DNA of 64,000 bases from Fodinibacter sp963811825 (GTDB lineage Bacteria > Actinomycetota > Actinomycetes > Actinomycetales > Dermatophilaceae). Numbering within the stretch: the first letter of the stretch is position 1; every line of letters begins with the position of its first letter. Position numbers and translations under genes: made by a program. The notes beneath the pieces are model-generated. The model did no database searches. It had not been told where the DNA came from and saw only the letters and a program-made list of their open reading frames with translations. The stretch covers positions 1 through 64,000 of the forward strand of contig CAWESS010000007.1 of NCBI GenBank assembly GCA_963811825.1, written 5' to 3'. Positions 48,178-58,484 of the stretch are shown here, piece by piece.

Positions 48178-50739
48178 GTGCCCGGCACGAACCTCACTCG
48201 TGAGGAGGCCGCCGCCCGCGCGGCGCTCGTCACCGTCGACACCCACGACGTCGAGCTCGACGTCACCACCGGTCCCGAGGTGTTCGCGACGCGCAGCACC
48301 ATCCGCTTCACGTGCAGCGAGCCGGGCAGCGAGACCTTCGTCGACTTCGTCGGCGGCGACGTCCTGGGCGTCACGCTCAACGGTGCCGACCTCGACCCGG
48401 GGACGCACTACGCCGACAGCCGGCTCCGCCTGCCGGGGCTGGCCGCGCAGAACGTCGTCGTCGTCACGGCGACCGGCCGGTACACGAACACCGGCGAGGG
48501 CCTGCACCGGTTCGTCGACCCGGTCGACGACGAGGTCTACCTCTACAGCCAGTTCGAGGTGCCCGACAGCCGCCGCATGTACCCGGTGTTCGAGCAGCCC
48601 GACCTCAAGGCGTCCTTCTCCTTCACCGTGACCGCGCCGGCCCACTGGCAGGTGGTGTCGAACTCCCCCACACCCGACCCGGAGCCCGCCGGAGAGGGCG
48701 CCGCCACCTGGCGCTTCGCCGCGACCCCGCGGATCTCGAGCTACATCACGGCCCTGGTCGCCGGGCCCTACGACGTCCTGCGCGACAGCCTGACCAGTCG
48801 GCGCGGCGAGGTGCCGCTCGGCATCTTCTGCCGCAAGTCGCTGACGCCCTACCTCGACGCGGACAACCTCTTCGACCTCACCAAGCGCGGGTTCGCCTTC
48901 TTCGAGGAGGAGTTCGACTGCGCCTACCCGTTCGAGAAGTACGACCAGATCTTCACGCCCGAGTACAACATGGGCGCGATGGAGAACGCCGGCGCCGTCA
49001 CCTTCAACGAGGTCTACGTCTTCCGGTCCAGGGTGACCGAGTCGCTGGTCGAGCGCCGCGCCCTCACCGTGCTGCACGAGCTCGCCCACATGTGGTTCGG
49101 CAACCTCGTGACGATGCGCTGGTGGAACGACCTCTGGCTCAACGAGTCCTTCGCCGAGTGGGCGTCCACGACCTGCCAGGCCGAGGCCACGCAGTGGGTG
49201 GACGCCTGGACCACGTTCGGCACCCACGAGAAGGACTGGGCCTACCGCCAGGACCAGCTCTCCTCGACCCACCCGATCGTCGCCGAGATCCGCGACCTGC
49301 GCGACGTCGAGGTCAACTTCGACGGCATCACGTACGCCAAGGGCGCCTCGGTGCTCAAGCAGCTCGTGGCGCACGTCGGCCGTGAGCCGTTCCGGGACGG
49401 GCTGCGCGCCTACTTCGCCAAGCACGCGTGGGGCAACACCACCCTCGACGACCTGCTCGTCGAGCTCGAGGCCACGTCGGGCCGCGACCTGCGCGCGTGG
49501 TCGCGGCTGTGGCTGGAGACCGCCGGTGTCAGCACCCTGCGACCGGTCCTCGAGGTCGACGACTACGGGCTCATCTCCTCGGCGGTCATCGAGCAGACGT
49601 GTGCCCCCGGCTTCGAGACGGTGCGCCCGCACACCCTGCACGTCGGCCTGTATGCCGTGCGCGACGGCGCGCTGCACCGCACCGACGTGCTCGCCCTCGA
49701 CGTCGACGGGGCCGTGACGCCCGTGCCCGCCCTCATCGGCCGGGAGCAGCCCGACCTGCTCCTCGTCAACGACGACGACCTCGCCTACGCGAAGATCCGC
49801 CTCGACGAGCGCTCGCTCGCGACGGCCCTGACCCACCCGCGGGGGTTCACGTCCTCACTGCCGCGATCCCTCGTGCTGGCCTGCCTGTGGGACATGACCC
49901 GTGACGCCGAGATGGGCGCCCGTGCCTTCATCGACGTCGTGCTGGCCACCCTGCCCGGCGAGTCCGACTCCACGCTGCTGCGCACCCTCATCGCCCAGCT
50001 CCAGACAGCGGTGTTGTCCTACACCGCTCCCGAGCACCGCGAGGCGACCCGGGCCGCGACCCGCGAGCGCCTCTGGGAGATCGCCCGGGCAGCCACCGCG
50101 GGCACCGACGCCCAGCTCCAGCTGGTCAGCGCCGCCTGCTCGCTGACGACGGCGGGTGACGACACGGCATCCGTGCGCGCCCTGCTCGAGGGCACGGAGG
50201 TGCTCGACGGGCTGACGGTCGACTTCGAGATGCGCTGGACCCTGCTGACGGCACTCGCCGCCGCCGGGGACGCCGACGCGGCGGAGATCGACGCGGAGCG
50301 TGCCCGTGAGGACACCGCCACCGGGCGCGAGCGTGCCGCTCGGGCACGGGCGGCACGGCCCACCGCGGAGGCCAAGGAGGAGGCGTGGGCAGCCGCCGTC
50401 GACGGCGCCGGCCTGCCGAACGCCGTGGTCGACGCCATCGCCCACGGGTTCAGCCGGCCGGGCACCCCGTCCGAGCTGCTGCGGCCGTACGTCGACCGCT
50501 ACCACGCCATGCTCGACACCGTGGAGGAGCGCGAGTCGCACGCGCTCGTGGAGTCGGTCGTCTTCGGGTTCTACCCGCGCCCCCTCGTCGACCGCGAGCT
50601 GCACGACGCGACCCAGGCCTGGCTCGACGCCAACCCCGACGCACCGGCAGCCCTGCGCCGCCTGGTCGTCGAGAACCGTGACCCCGTGGCCCGGGCCCTG
50701 GCGGCCCAGGCCCGCGACGCCGAGGCCACCGCACGATGA
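48178..50739 (+). CDS. pepN: Aminopeptidase N (M1 family)
   Basis: An intact 853-residue M1 aminopeptidase. It has the substrate motif GAMENAG, the zinc site HELAHMWFGNLVT with the distal glutamate in NESFAEW, and a long C-terminal ERAP1-like helical domain. It removes N-terminal residues from peptides in the cytosol; there is no signal peptide. The GTG at 48178 follows AAGGAG with five-base spacing. Its stop overlaps the mscS start (ATGA), so the mechanosensitive channel and globin genes are probably read from the same mRNA. Confidence 0.95.
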   Translation: MPGTNLTREEAAARAALVTVDTHDVELDVTTGPEVFATRSTIRFTCSEPGSETFVDFVGGDVLGVTLNGADLDPGTHYADSRLRLPGLAAQNVVVVTATGRYTNTGEGLHRFVDPVDDEVYLYSQFEVPDSRRMYPVFEQPDLKASFSFTVTAPAHWQVVSNSPTPDPEPAGEGAATWRFAATPRISSYITALVAGPYDVLRDSLTSRRGEVPLGIFCRKSLTPYLDADNLFDLTKRGFAFFEEEFDCAYPFEKYDQIFTPEYNMGAMENAGAVTFNEVYVFRSRVTESLVERRALTVLHELAHMWFGNLVTMRWWNDLWLNESFAEWASTTCQAEATQWVDAWTTFGTHEKDWAYRQDQLSSTHPIVAEIRDLRDVEVNFDGITYAKGASVLKQLVAHVGREPFRDGLRAYFAKHAWGNTTLDDLLVELEATSGRDLRAWSRLWLETAGVSTLRPVLEVDDYGLISSAVIEQTCAPGFETVRPHTLHVGLYAVRDGALHRTDVLALDVDGAVTPVPALIGREQPDLLLVNDDDLAYAKIRLDERSLATALTHPRGFTSSLPRSLVLACLWDMTRDAEMGARAFIDVVLATLPGESDSTLLRTLIAQLQTAVLSYTAPEHREATRAATRERLWEIARAATAGTDAQLQLVSAACSLTTAGDDTASVRALLEGTEVLDGLTVDFEMRWTLLTALAAAGDADAAEIDAERAREDTATGRERAARARAARPTAEAKEEAWAAAVDGAGLPNAVVDAIAHGFSRPGTPSELLRPYVDRYHAMLDTVEERESHALVESVVFGFYPRPLVDRELHDATQAWLDANPDAPAALRRLVVENRDPVARALAAQARDAEATAR

Positions 50740-51640
50740 CGCTCACGTGGGAACAGGCCCAGCAGTGGCTGCTCACCCAGGGCCTGCGCATCGTGCTCAC
50801 GATCGTGCTGGCGGTGGTCGGTGCTCTGGGCGTTGCGCCGCCTGATCGACCGGGTCGTCGCGACGATGACGTCGAAGTCCGCACGACGCCTGGCCGAGTC
50901 GGGGCGGGCCGGAAAGGTCCTCGCCGGCGCCACCGGGTTGGACAACGAACGACAGCGTCAGCGCGTGGAGACCGTCGGCTCGCTGCTGCGCAGCATCGTG
51001 ACCTTCGTCGTCGCGACGATCGCGGTCCTCACGATCATGGCGCTGCTCGGCATCCCCCTCGCACCGCTCCTCGCCTCGGCCGGTGTCGCCGGTGTCGCGC
51101 TCGGCTTCGGCGCCCAGAGCCTGGTCAAGGACTTCCTCGTCCGGCGTGTTCATGATCATGGAGGACCAGTACGGCGTCGGCGACGTCATCGACACCGGTG
51201 AGGCCATCGGCACGGTGGAGGAGGTCACCCTTCGCATCACCAGGTTGCGCGACGCGAACGGCGTGACCTGGTACGTGCGCAACGGCGAGATCATCCGCAT
51301 CGGCAACAGGTCGCAGGGGTCCGCCACCGCCACCGTGGACATGCCGGTGTCCTACGCCGAGAACGTCGACCGGGTCGTCGGCATCCTCCGTGAAGCGGCG
51401 GCCGAGCTCGGTGCCGACCCCGACTTCGCCGACAAGCTCATCGAGCCGCCGACCGTGCTCGGGGTGGAGTCCATCGTCGGCACGACGATGACCATCCGCA
51501 CATTGGTGGAGTGCGTACCCGGCGAGCAGTTCGCGGTGCAGCGCGAACTGCGCGAACGGCTGAAGACCGCCCTCGACGCGGCCGGCGTCAAGGGCCCACC
51601 GCTGGGTCCCTACTCGGGGCCGCAGGGAGGCCACCCGTGA
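50736..51640 (+). CDS. Small-conductance mechanosensitive channel (MscS family), frameshifted
   Basis: About 300 residues: an N-terminal helix pair, then the MscS pore helix LLASAGVAGVALGFGAQSLVKDFL, the beta domain start GVFMIMEDQYGVGDVI and the VRNGEIIRIGNRSQG region, ending in a short C-terminal domain. It releases solutes on hypo-osmotic shock. Two +1 shifts (near 50825, before LWALRRLIDRV, and near 51145, before GVFMIMEDQ) break the frame; the corrected length is exact. It overlaps pepN upstream and glbO downstream (GTGA). Confidence 0.9.
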
Positions 51641-52038
51641 GCCTCTACGACGAGATCGGCGGTGCCCCGACGTTCGAGCGCCTCGTGCACGCCTTCTACC
51701 AAGGGGTGGCCGACGATGCCGAGCTGCGCGCGCTCTACCCCGAGGACGACCTGGCCCCGGCCGAGCGGCGCCTGCGGATGTTCCTCACCCAGTACTTCGG
51801 CGGCCCGAACACCTACAGCCAGGAACGCGGTCACCCGCGGCTGCGGATGCGGCACGCGCCCTACCCGGTGACGCTCGACATGCGGGACCGCTGGATGCGC
51901 CACATGCTCGCCGCGATGGACACCCTGGACCTGCCCGAGGCCCAGGCCGAGCAGATGCGCGACTACTTCATGCGGGCCGCCCACATGCTCGTCAACACCG
52001 ACGACCAGGCCAACCCGCCTCCCCCGTCGCTGGCCTGA
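51637..52038 (+). CDS. glbO: Group II truncated haemoglobin
   Basis: An intact 133-residue truncated globin of the GlbO type: FERLVHAFYQGVADDAELRALYPED at the start, YFGGPNTYSQERGHPRLRMRHAPYPV in the middle, with the haem-proximal histidine in that region and the group II tryptophan in RDRWMRHM. It binds O2 or related ligands and may handle reactive oxygen or nitrogen species. The GTG at 51637 overlaps the mscS stop. Confidence 0.92.
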   Translation: MSLYDEIGGAPTFERLVHAFYQGVADDAELRALYPEDDLAPAERRLRMFLTQYFGGPNTYSQERGHPRLRMRHAPYPVTLDMRDRWMRHMLAAMDTLDLPEAQAEQMRDYFMRAAHMLVNTDDQANPPPPSLA

Positions 52039-52088
52039 GCCCGACCTCCTCGACGTCGGAATTGAGTCGGCCCACGGCATAGGGAAGC

Positions 52089-53894
52089 ATGTCGTCGGTG
52101 ACCCCGAGCACCCCGCAGCCCCTGACCTCCCCCGGCGACGTCGTCCACCCGGCCGACTCCCCCGACGCCCCGTGGTGGCGCGACGCCGTGATCTACCAGG
52201 TCTACCCCCGCTCGTGGGCTGACGCGGACGGCGACGGCATCGGCGACCTGCCCGGCATCACCGCTCGCCTCCCGTACCTGCGCGACCTCGGCGTGGATGC
52301 CGTGTGGCTGAGCCCCTTCTACGTCTCACCGATGAACGACGCCGGCTACGACGTCGCCGACTACCGCGACATCGACCCGTGCTTCGGCACCCTGGCCGAC
52401 GCGGACACGATGATCGGCGTCGCGCACGACCTCGGGCTGAAGGTGCTCGTCGACCTCGTTCCGAACCACACGAGCAGCGAACACGCCTGGTTCCGGGCCG
52501 CATTGGCCGCTGGGCCCGGCAGCCCCGAGCGCGAGCGCTACGTCTTCCGTGACGGCCGCGGGGCGAACGGTGAGGAGCCGCCGAACAACTGGCCCTCGGT
52601 CTTCGGCGGGCAGGGCTGGACCCGCGTCACCGAGGCCGACGGCTCACCCGGCCAGTGGTACCTCCACATCTTCGACACCACGCAGCCCGACCTGAACTGG
52701 CACCACCCCGAGGTCCGCGAGGAGTTCCTCGACATCCTGCGCTTCTGGTGCGACCGGGGCGTCGACGGCTTCCGGGTCGACGTCGCGCACGGGCTCATCA
52801 AGCGCGACGGCCTGCCCGACTGGGACGGCCCGGTCGGGCTGTACGACGAGGTGCCGGACGAGGACGCCGTGGAGGGTGACGGCGCTCGCGAGGTGCGGTC
52901 CAGCGCCGGCGAGGTGCTCGACCACAACGCCACCGGTGCCGCGCCGATGTGGGACCAGGACGGCGTGCACGAGATCTACCGCGAGTGGCGTTCCGTGCTC
53001 GACTCCTACGGCGCCCCGGACCGCATCCTGTGCGCCGAGGCCTGGGTGACCCCGGAGTCCCGCCTGGCCCGCTACGTCCGCCCCGACGAGATGCACCAGG
53101 CGTTCAACTTCGACTTCCTCGAAGCGCACTGGGACGCCGGAGCGCTCAGCAGCGCCATCGAGTCGGCGCTGCGCAGCAACGACAACGTCGGGGCGCCGAC
53201 CACCTGGGTGCTGTCCAACCACGACGTCGTGCGGCACGCCTCCCGGCTGGGGCTCGACCAGAGCCTGCCGCGACCCAACGGCATCACGGCCGACGACCCG
53301 CAACCGGATGCCGTGCTCGGCCTCCGTCGGGCGCGCGCGGCGACCGCGCTGATGCTCGCCCTTCCCGGCGGCGCCTACGTCTACCAGGGCGAGGAGCTCG
53401 GGCTGCCCGAGCACACGACCATGCCCGACGACGTCCGTCAGGACCCGACCTTCCACCGCACCGAGGGCACGATCACGGGGCGCGACGGCTGCCGGGTGCC
53501 GATGGCCTGGGCCAAGGAGTCCCCCAGCTTCGGCTTCGGCCCGGGCTCGAGCCCGTGGCTGCCGCAGCCAGACGTCTACGGCGACCTCGCCGTCGACCAG
53601 CAGCAGGGGGTGGAGGGGTCCACGCTCGAGCTCTACCGCGACCTGCTCGCCTACCGGCGCAAGCACCGCTTCGGCCACGGCAGCCTGTCCTGGGACGCCC
53701 TGACGTCCAGCTCGGTGATCGCCCTGCGCAACACCTCGGGTGACGGCGAGCGCACCCTGCTCGTCGTCACCAACATCGGGGGCGACGCGGTCACGCTGCC
53801 CGAGGGTGACGTGCTCATCTCCTCGGGACCGCTCGCCGACGACGGCACCCTGCCGGCGGACACCACGGCCTGGGTTCGGCTGCCGGTGGCCTGA
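52089..53894 (+). CDS. Glycoside hydrolase family 13 alpha-glucosidase
   Basis: An intact 601-residue GH13 enzyme of the oligo-1,6-glucosidase/alpha-glucosidase group. AVIYQVYPRSWADADGDGIGDLPGI is near the N-terminus. The catalytic nucleophile is in GFRVDVAHG, the acid/base in ILCAEAWV, and the transition-state stabiliser in LSNHDVVRHA. It ends in a C-terminal beta domain. No signal peptide, so it acts on imported malto-oligosaccharides. The ATG at 52089 has AGGGAAG close in front. The next gene begins one base after its stop, which suggests co-transcription. Confidence 0.93.
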   Translation: MSSVTPSTPQPLTSPGDVVHPADSPDAPWWRDAVIYQVYPRSWADADGDGIGDLPGITARLPYLRDLGVDAVWLSPFYVSPMNDAGYDVADYRDIDPCFGTLADADTMIGVAHDLGLKVLVDLVPNHTSSEHAWFRAALAAGPGSPERERYVFRDGRGANGEEPPNNWPSVFGGQGWTRVTEADGSPGQWYLHIFDTTQPDLNWHHPEVREEFLDILRFWCDRGVDGFRVDVAHGLIKRDGLPDWDGPVGLYDEVPDEDAVEGDGAREVRSSAGEVLDHNATGAAPMWDQDGVHEIYREWRSVLDSYGAPDRILCAEAWVTPESRLARYVRPDEMHQAFNFDFLEAHWDAGALSSAIESALRSNDNVGAPTTWVLSNHDVVRHASRLGLDQSLPRPNGITADDPQPDAVLGLRRARAATALMLALPGGAYVYQGEELGLPEHTTMPDDVRQDPTFHRTEGTITGRDGCRVPMAWAKESPSFGFGPGSSPWLPQPDVYGDLAVDQQQGVEGSTLELYRDLLAYRRKHRFGHGSLSWDALTSSSVIALRNTSGDGERTLLVVTNIGGDAVTLPEGDVLISSGPLADDGTLPADTTAWVRLPVA

Positions 53895-53895
53895 G

Positions 53896-54711
53896 GTGCG
53901 CGCCCGCGACTTCACCTACCTGGACTCCCCGACCCCGGTCGCCCTCGCGCACCGGGGCGGGGCGGCCTACGCCCCGAACGTCGGCATCGAGAACACGGTG
54001 GCCGCGTTCCGTCGGGCGGTCGACATGGGATACCGCTACCTCGAGACCGATGTCCACGCGACGAGCGACGGCCAGCTCATCGCCTTCCACGACACGGTCC
54101 TGGACCGGGTGTCGGACGTCTCGGGTGCCATCGAGACCCTCCCCTACGACGCCCTGCGTGAGGTGCGGATCGGTGGGAGCGAGCCGATCCCCCTGCTCGG
54201 CGAGCTCTTCGAGACCTTTCCCGGCATCCGCGTCAACATCGACATCAAGGCCGACACCGCGCTCGAGCCCACGGTGCGCGAGGTGCTGGCGCACGGCGCG
54301 CGCGACCGCGTGTGCATCGGGTCGTTCTCGGAGCGGCGGTTGCGCGCGGCCCGGGCGGCCCTGGGCCCCGGGGTGGCCACCGCTGCCGGTCAGGTCGGGA
54401 CGGCGCTGCTGCGTTTCACGCCGGACATCGTGTCCCGGCTGCTGCACACCCCGGCGCCGGTGCTCCAGATCCCCGCGAGCCACCGGGTCGCCGGGCGCAC
54501 GATCACCCTGGTCACGCCGGGGCTGGTGCGGCGGGCGCATGCGCTCGGCAAGCACGTGCACGTGTGGTTCCACTCGTGGTCGCGAGAGGACGCGACCGAG
54601 ATGCACCGCCTGCTCGACCTCGGGGTCGACGGGATCGTCACCGACCACATCGACGTGTTGCGTGACGTGCTGGCCGAGCGGGGCCACCCCCTCACCCCAC
54701 CGTTGGCCTGA
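53896..54711 (+). CDS. Glycerophosphodiester phosphodiesterase
   Basis: An intact 271-residue GDPD with LAHRGGAAYAPNVGIENTV near the N-terminus, ETDVHATSDGQLIAFHDTVLDR (metal-binding Glu, Asp and catalytic His), NIDIKAD and a C-terminal DGIVTDHIDVL. It hydrolyses glycerophosphodiesters to glycerol-3-phosphate. The start is GTG, one base after the alpha-glucosidase stop. No signal peptide is seen, so it is probably cytosolic. Confidence 0.93.
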   Translation: MRARDFTYLDSPTPVALAHRGGAAYAPNVGIENTVAAFRRAVDMGYRYLETDVHATSDGQLIAFHDTVLDRVSDVSGAIETLPYDALREVRIGGSEPIPLLGELFETFPGIRVNIDIKADTALEPTVREVLAHGARDRVCIGSFSERRLRAARAALGPGVATAAGQVGTALLRFTPDIVSRLLHTPAPVLQIPASHRVAGRTITLVTPGLVRRAHALGKHVHVWFHSWSREDATEMHRLLDLGVDGIVTDHIDVLRDVLAERGHPLTPPLA

Positions 54712-54717
54712 CGTCGG

Positions 54718-55395
54718 TCAGCGCAGCAGGACGTGCCCACCGGCTGCGGTGAGCCTCGTCCACCGGTTCGACCGGAACACGGTCACGGGTTGACCCGGCT
54801 CCAGGAAGCCGAGGGCATAGGCCGCGAAGGCGCCGCCTGAGCGCACGACGGTGGCGGCGTCCGGCATCCCGTCGTCGAGGGTCAGCAGGTCGGGGTGGGG
54901 CCCGGAGGCCTCCCGCACATCCCGTGCCCACACCCGGTCACGCACGAAGCCGGCGGCGGCGCCGCGCTCGCGCACGGCATCCGAGACCTCGACCAGCCCG
55001 TCGCGGGCCACTGCCGCGAGCAGGTCGCCGGGCAGGGCGCCGGCGGGCTCCCACGGTCCGCGTGGCGGGGTGAGGGCCGACCACGGGGCGAGGGCGCGGG
55101 TCGGGGGAACGGGCAGGTCGCTGCCACCGCCGCGGTTCGTGCGATCCGTCACCGCACCGAGCGGCACGATGACGTCGAGGTCGGCCGGGGTGGCGAGCGC
55201 GAAGGTGCGCAGCCCGAGGACCGTGCCCTCGGCGAGGATGCCGGAGCCGGGGAGGACACCCACCCACGCGGCGAGCACTCCCCCGGCCGCCTGGAGGCGC
55301 ATGGCACCGTCGGCGTCGATGGACCGAGCGCGCGCGGCGAACCGGCCGAGGTCCTCGAGTGCGGCGGGGTCGGTGAGCTGCAGGGTGTCGGTCAT
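54718..55395 (-). CDS. Conserved hypothetical protein
   Basis: An intact 225-residue protein rich in Ala, Gly and Leu with no cysteine, signal peptide or membrane helix (ALEDLGRFAARARSIDADGAMRLQAAGGVLAAW at the start; TVVRSGGAFAAYALGFLEPGQP near the end). It looks like a conserved actinobacterial protein of unknown function. Its ATG overlaps the thioesterase stop (ATGA), so the two probably form one operon. Confidence 0.8.
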   Translation of the reverse strand: MTDTLQLTDPAALEDLGRFAARARSIDADGAMRLQAAGGVLAAWVGVLPGSGILAEGTVLGLRTFALATPADLDVIVPLGAVTDRTNRGGGSDLPVPPTRALAPWSALTPPRGPWEPAGALPGDLLAAVARDGLVEVSDAVRERGAAAGFVRDRVWARDVREASGPHPDLLTLDDGMPDAATVVRSGGAFAAYALGFLEPGQPVTVFRSNRWTRLTAAGGHVLLR

Positions 55396-55878
55396 CGGCC
55401 GGCCCACCGGAAGCTGACGGGCTCGCCCGCGTGCCGGGCCAGCTCGGTGCGCACCTCAGGGGACAGGCGTCGCGGCCGCGCCGCGGTGAAGTCGTAGAGG
55501 ACGAGGCCGGTCTCGGCGACGGCGTAGACGGCCTCCCCGACCCCCTGTGGGTCGCGCACGACGTAGCCGAGGTCGAACCCGGCGCCGTGCACGTGGCTGA
55601 CCCACATGGCGACCTCGACGGGCGCGGGGCGGAAGGTCAGCGGCGCGCGGTACTCGATGGCGTGCCGCGACACGACGATGCCCTCGTCGAGCATCGAGGG
55701 CCGGCCGATGAACCACTCTCGGATGGCGACCACGCGGGCGTCCTCGAGCAGGCGGAGGAACTGCACGTTGTTGACGTGGCCGTAGGCGTCCATGTCGGAC
55801 CAGCGCAGCGGCACGTCGACGCGGTACGGCTGCGGCTGAGCGTCGTCGGGTGGGGGTGGGCTGCGCGGGGTCTGGCAT
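55392..55878 (-). CDS. Hotdog-fold acyl-CoA thioesterase (4HBT), probable frameshift near the start
   Basis: About 161 residues of the 4-hydroxybenzoyl-CoA thioesterase-like family: VPLRWSDMDAYGHVNNVQFLRLLEDARV carries the catalytic Asp and the HVNN signature, with VSRHAIEYRAPL following. It hydrolyses short acyl-CoA or aryl-CoA esters. In the frame of this domain there is no good start codon. The ATG at 55878 (with GAGG upstream) is out of frame by one base, which an extra base near 55835 would explain; the corrected length is exact. Confidence 0.8.
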
Positions 55879-55918
55879 GCGGCCCATCCTCGCAGGCCCG
55901 TGGCGCCTGGTCGTCTGG

Positions 55919-56377
55919 CAACCTGAGGGCGCACCCCGGACAAGGGTGGTGGGGCACGTCCGGATGCTTCACCTGGTGAGCCACCCGTTCGGCGGTCCCC
56001 ACGGCTCACCCTGCGAGCCAACTTTGGGATGGATCGCGTGGTGAGCCACCTCGCCCGGCGGCCACGGCATCCGGCTTGAACTTCTCCGCCATCACTGGGG
56101 TGTCGGAGAAATGTCGAGTGGTCGGAGACATATCTCCGACGCGCCCCAGTTTCTCCGCCGTCACTGGGATGACGGAGAAATGCCGGTCTCGCTGGGCTCA
56201 GCTGAGCGTCCGTGGTTGAGGTGCGCCACTTCCAGCCCCAGCGCGCTCGTGGTTCACCACCCGAGGCAACTTTGGGATGGATCACGTGGTGGGCCAGGAG
56301 CGGGGTCCGGCCCTGGCTCACCACGTGAAGCATCCTGACCTTCCCCACCACCGTTGTCCCGACCTCGCTCTCAGGTT
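55919..56377. repeat. Intergenic island of nested inverted and direct repeats
   Basis: The 555 bases between divergent genes hold no credible coding sequence but several repeats. About 65-bp imperfect inverted arms flank it (55919-55983 and 56314-56377; they share GGTGGTGGGG, GGATGCTTCAC and GGTGAGCCA). A 32-bp direct repeat lies inside (56017-56048 and 56265-56296, core CAACTTTGGGATGGATC). At the centre are TTCTCCG...CGGAGAA hairpins (56082-56113 and 56151-56182) around GTCGGAGA-CATA-TCTCCGAC (56121-56140). Promoters for the two flanking genes must also lie here. Confidence 0.8.
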
Positions 56378-56432
56378 CCCGCCACGAGCGCCTGACCCGC
56401 GACCAGGACGCCAAGCCACCTACCCTGTTCGG

Positions 56433-57870
56433 ATGCCGTTGCTCCCCTCGACCGTGACCCGCCTCGACCACGTGGTCGCCACCGCACAACGCGCCGGCCG
56501 TCTTCCGTCCGTGGCCGTCGGTCTCGTGCGGGGCGGCGAGCTCGTCTGGAGCAGCGCGGTGGGCACCCTCGACGGGAAGGCCGACGGCCGCCCGGCGGAT
56601 ACCGACACGCAGTACCGGATGGGGTCGATCACCAAGACCTTCATCGCCGTCTGCGTCCTCCGCCTGCGCGACGCCGGCCGCCTCGACCTCACCGACCACT
56701 TCGGGGCGCACGTGCCGGGCACGGCCCTGGACGACGTGACGATCGAGCAGCTGCTCACCCACGCGAGCGGGGCCCAGGCAGAGACCAACGGCCCCTGGTG
56801 GGAGCGGACCCCCGGCGGCGACTGGGCCGACCTCATGTCCACCGCGTCCACGTCCCCCGCGCCCACCGGCCAGCGCTTTCGCGCCGGGCGCCGCTTCCAC
56901 TACTCCAACGTCGGGTACGCCGCGCTGGGTCGCCTCCTCGAGGTCCACCACGGGCAGGGCTGGTTCGAGGTCGTGCACGACGAGCTCCTGGAACCGCTCG
57001 GGATGCTGCGCACCACCACGCGCCCCACGGGCACCGCAGCGCAGGGCCTGGCGGTCCACCCCTTCGCCGACGTCCTCCTCCCCGAGCCCGAGCACGACGC
57101 CGGGGCCATGGCGCCGGCCGGACAGCTGTGGACCACCATCGAGGACCTCTCCCGGTGGGCGGCCTTCCTCGGCGGCAACACCCACGAGTTGCTCTCTGCG
57201 GCAACCCTTTCCGAGATGTGCGAGCCGCACCACGTCGTCGACGAGCCGGGCCAGCCGTGGTCTGCCGCGCACGGCCTGGGCTGGCAGGTCTGGAACCTGA
57301 ACGGCATCCGGTATGCCGGCCACGGCGGCTCGATGCCGGGCTTCCTCGCGGGGCTCCGGGTGCAGCTGACCAACGGAAGCCCGGGGCACGGCATCCGCGA
57401 CCGGCGACCCGACGGGCAGCCCACCACCCGGCGCGACGGGCGACGGCGTCGTCGTCCTCACCAACACGACGACGAGCAGCGCGACCAAGGCGCTCGCGAC
57501 CGATCTCCTCCGCTCACTGGCAGAGCTCGAACCCGCACCCGTCCAGCCGTGGTCGGCCGCCGGCGACGCCAGCCTGCTCGAGCTCGTGGGCACCTGGCAC
57601 TGGGGACCCGCCGTCGAGGTCGCCACCGTCGTCGGCGAGCACCTCGTCATCGGCGAGCCCGGCGCCGGGCGAGGGTCGCGTTTCCGACGGGTCGGCCCCG
57701 ACGCCTGGGAGGGACTGGACGGGTACCACACCGGCGAACCGCTGCAGGTCGTGCGCCGCGGCGACGGCAGCGTCTCGCACCTCGACCTCGCCTCGTTCCG
57801 CTTCACGCGCACGCCCTACGACCCGGAGGCCGACGTGCCCGGCGGCGTGGACGAGACCGGCTGGGCCTGA
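56433..57870 (+). CDS. Serine beta-lactamase-like/class C penicillin-binding hydrolase, one frameshift
   Basis: About 478 residues of the beta-lactamase/transpeptidase-like (class C) fold: the active-site SXXK is in MGSITKTFIAVCVLRL (residues about 68-83), the YXN-type motif in FHYSNVGYAALGRLL, and HGG in YAGHGGSMPGF. A C-terminal beta domain follows (LVGTWHWGPAVEVATVV). There is no signal peptide; such intracellular relatives are often esterases or peptidases. One extra base near 57393 breaks the frame; after it the protein continues TASATGDPTG and ends normally. Confidence 0.87.
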
Positions 57871-57895
57871 GCCCTGCTTTTGCTACGGTCCCTGC

Positions 57896-58426
57896 GTGGG
57901 ACTCGCGACCGATCTCGACTACCGCATCACCGCGCCGAACGCCGTCCAGCGGGGGGTGCGGCTCGCGGCATCCACCCGGCCGGGGTCCAAGGTCCTGGCC
58001 CGGGTCCTGCCGTCCCTGGACCGCACCGTCGCCCGCCTCAGCCGCGGGCGCACCACGGCCGTCGAGCTGCTGGCCGGCCTCCCGGTCGTCGAGGTCGCGA
58101 CCACCGGCCGGCGCAGTGGCACGACCAGGCGCACCCAGCTCATCGCCATCCCGGTCGCGGACACCCTGGCCCTGCTCGGCACGAACTTCGGACAGGCCAG
58201 CACGCCCACCTGGGCCCTCAACCTCGAGGCCGACCCTGCAGCCGTGGTCACGCACAAGCACCGGCGGGTTGCCGTCGTTGCCCGGGCAGCGAGCGAGCAG
58301 GAACGCACCGAGGTGCTCGACCGCGCAGGGCAGGTCTACCTCGGCTACCCCAAGTACCTCGGCCGCATCTCGGGCCGCACCGTCCGCATCTTCGTCCTCG
58401 ACCCCGCGCCCTCCACCCGTCCCTGA
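57896..58426 (+). CDS. Nitroreductase/quinone reductase family protein (Ddn/F420-type)
   Basis: An intact 176-residue split-barrel protein of the deazaflavin-dependent nitroreductase family: VVEVATTGRRSGTTRRTQLIAIPVADTLALLGTNFG is the signature region, and NLEADPAAVV follows. Relatives use reduced F420 to reduce quinones or nitro compounds. The GTG at 57896 lies 25 bases after the hydrolase stop. Whether this organism makes F420 cannot be judged here. Confidence 0.87.
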   Translation: MGLATDLDYRITAPNAVQRGVRLAASTRPGSKVLARVLPSLDRTVARLSRGRTTAVELLAGLPVVEVATTGRRSGTTRRTQLIAIPVADTLALLGTNFGQASTPTWALNLEADPAAVVTHKHRRVAVVARAASEQERTEVLDRAGQVYLGYPKYLGRISGRTVRIFVLDPAPSTRP

Positions 58427-58484
58427 GGCGCCTGTGGACGACGGGGACGGCGGTGTCGGTCACCCGGCATACGGTGGGGTGACC

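Noticed and set aside
56082..56182. Repeats suggestive of a CRISPR array
   Set aside because: Only two divergent hairpin copies with irregular spacing, no spacers and no cas genes.
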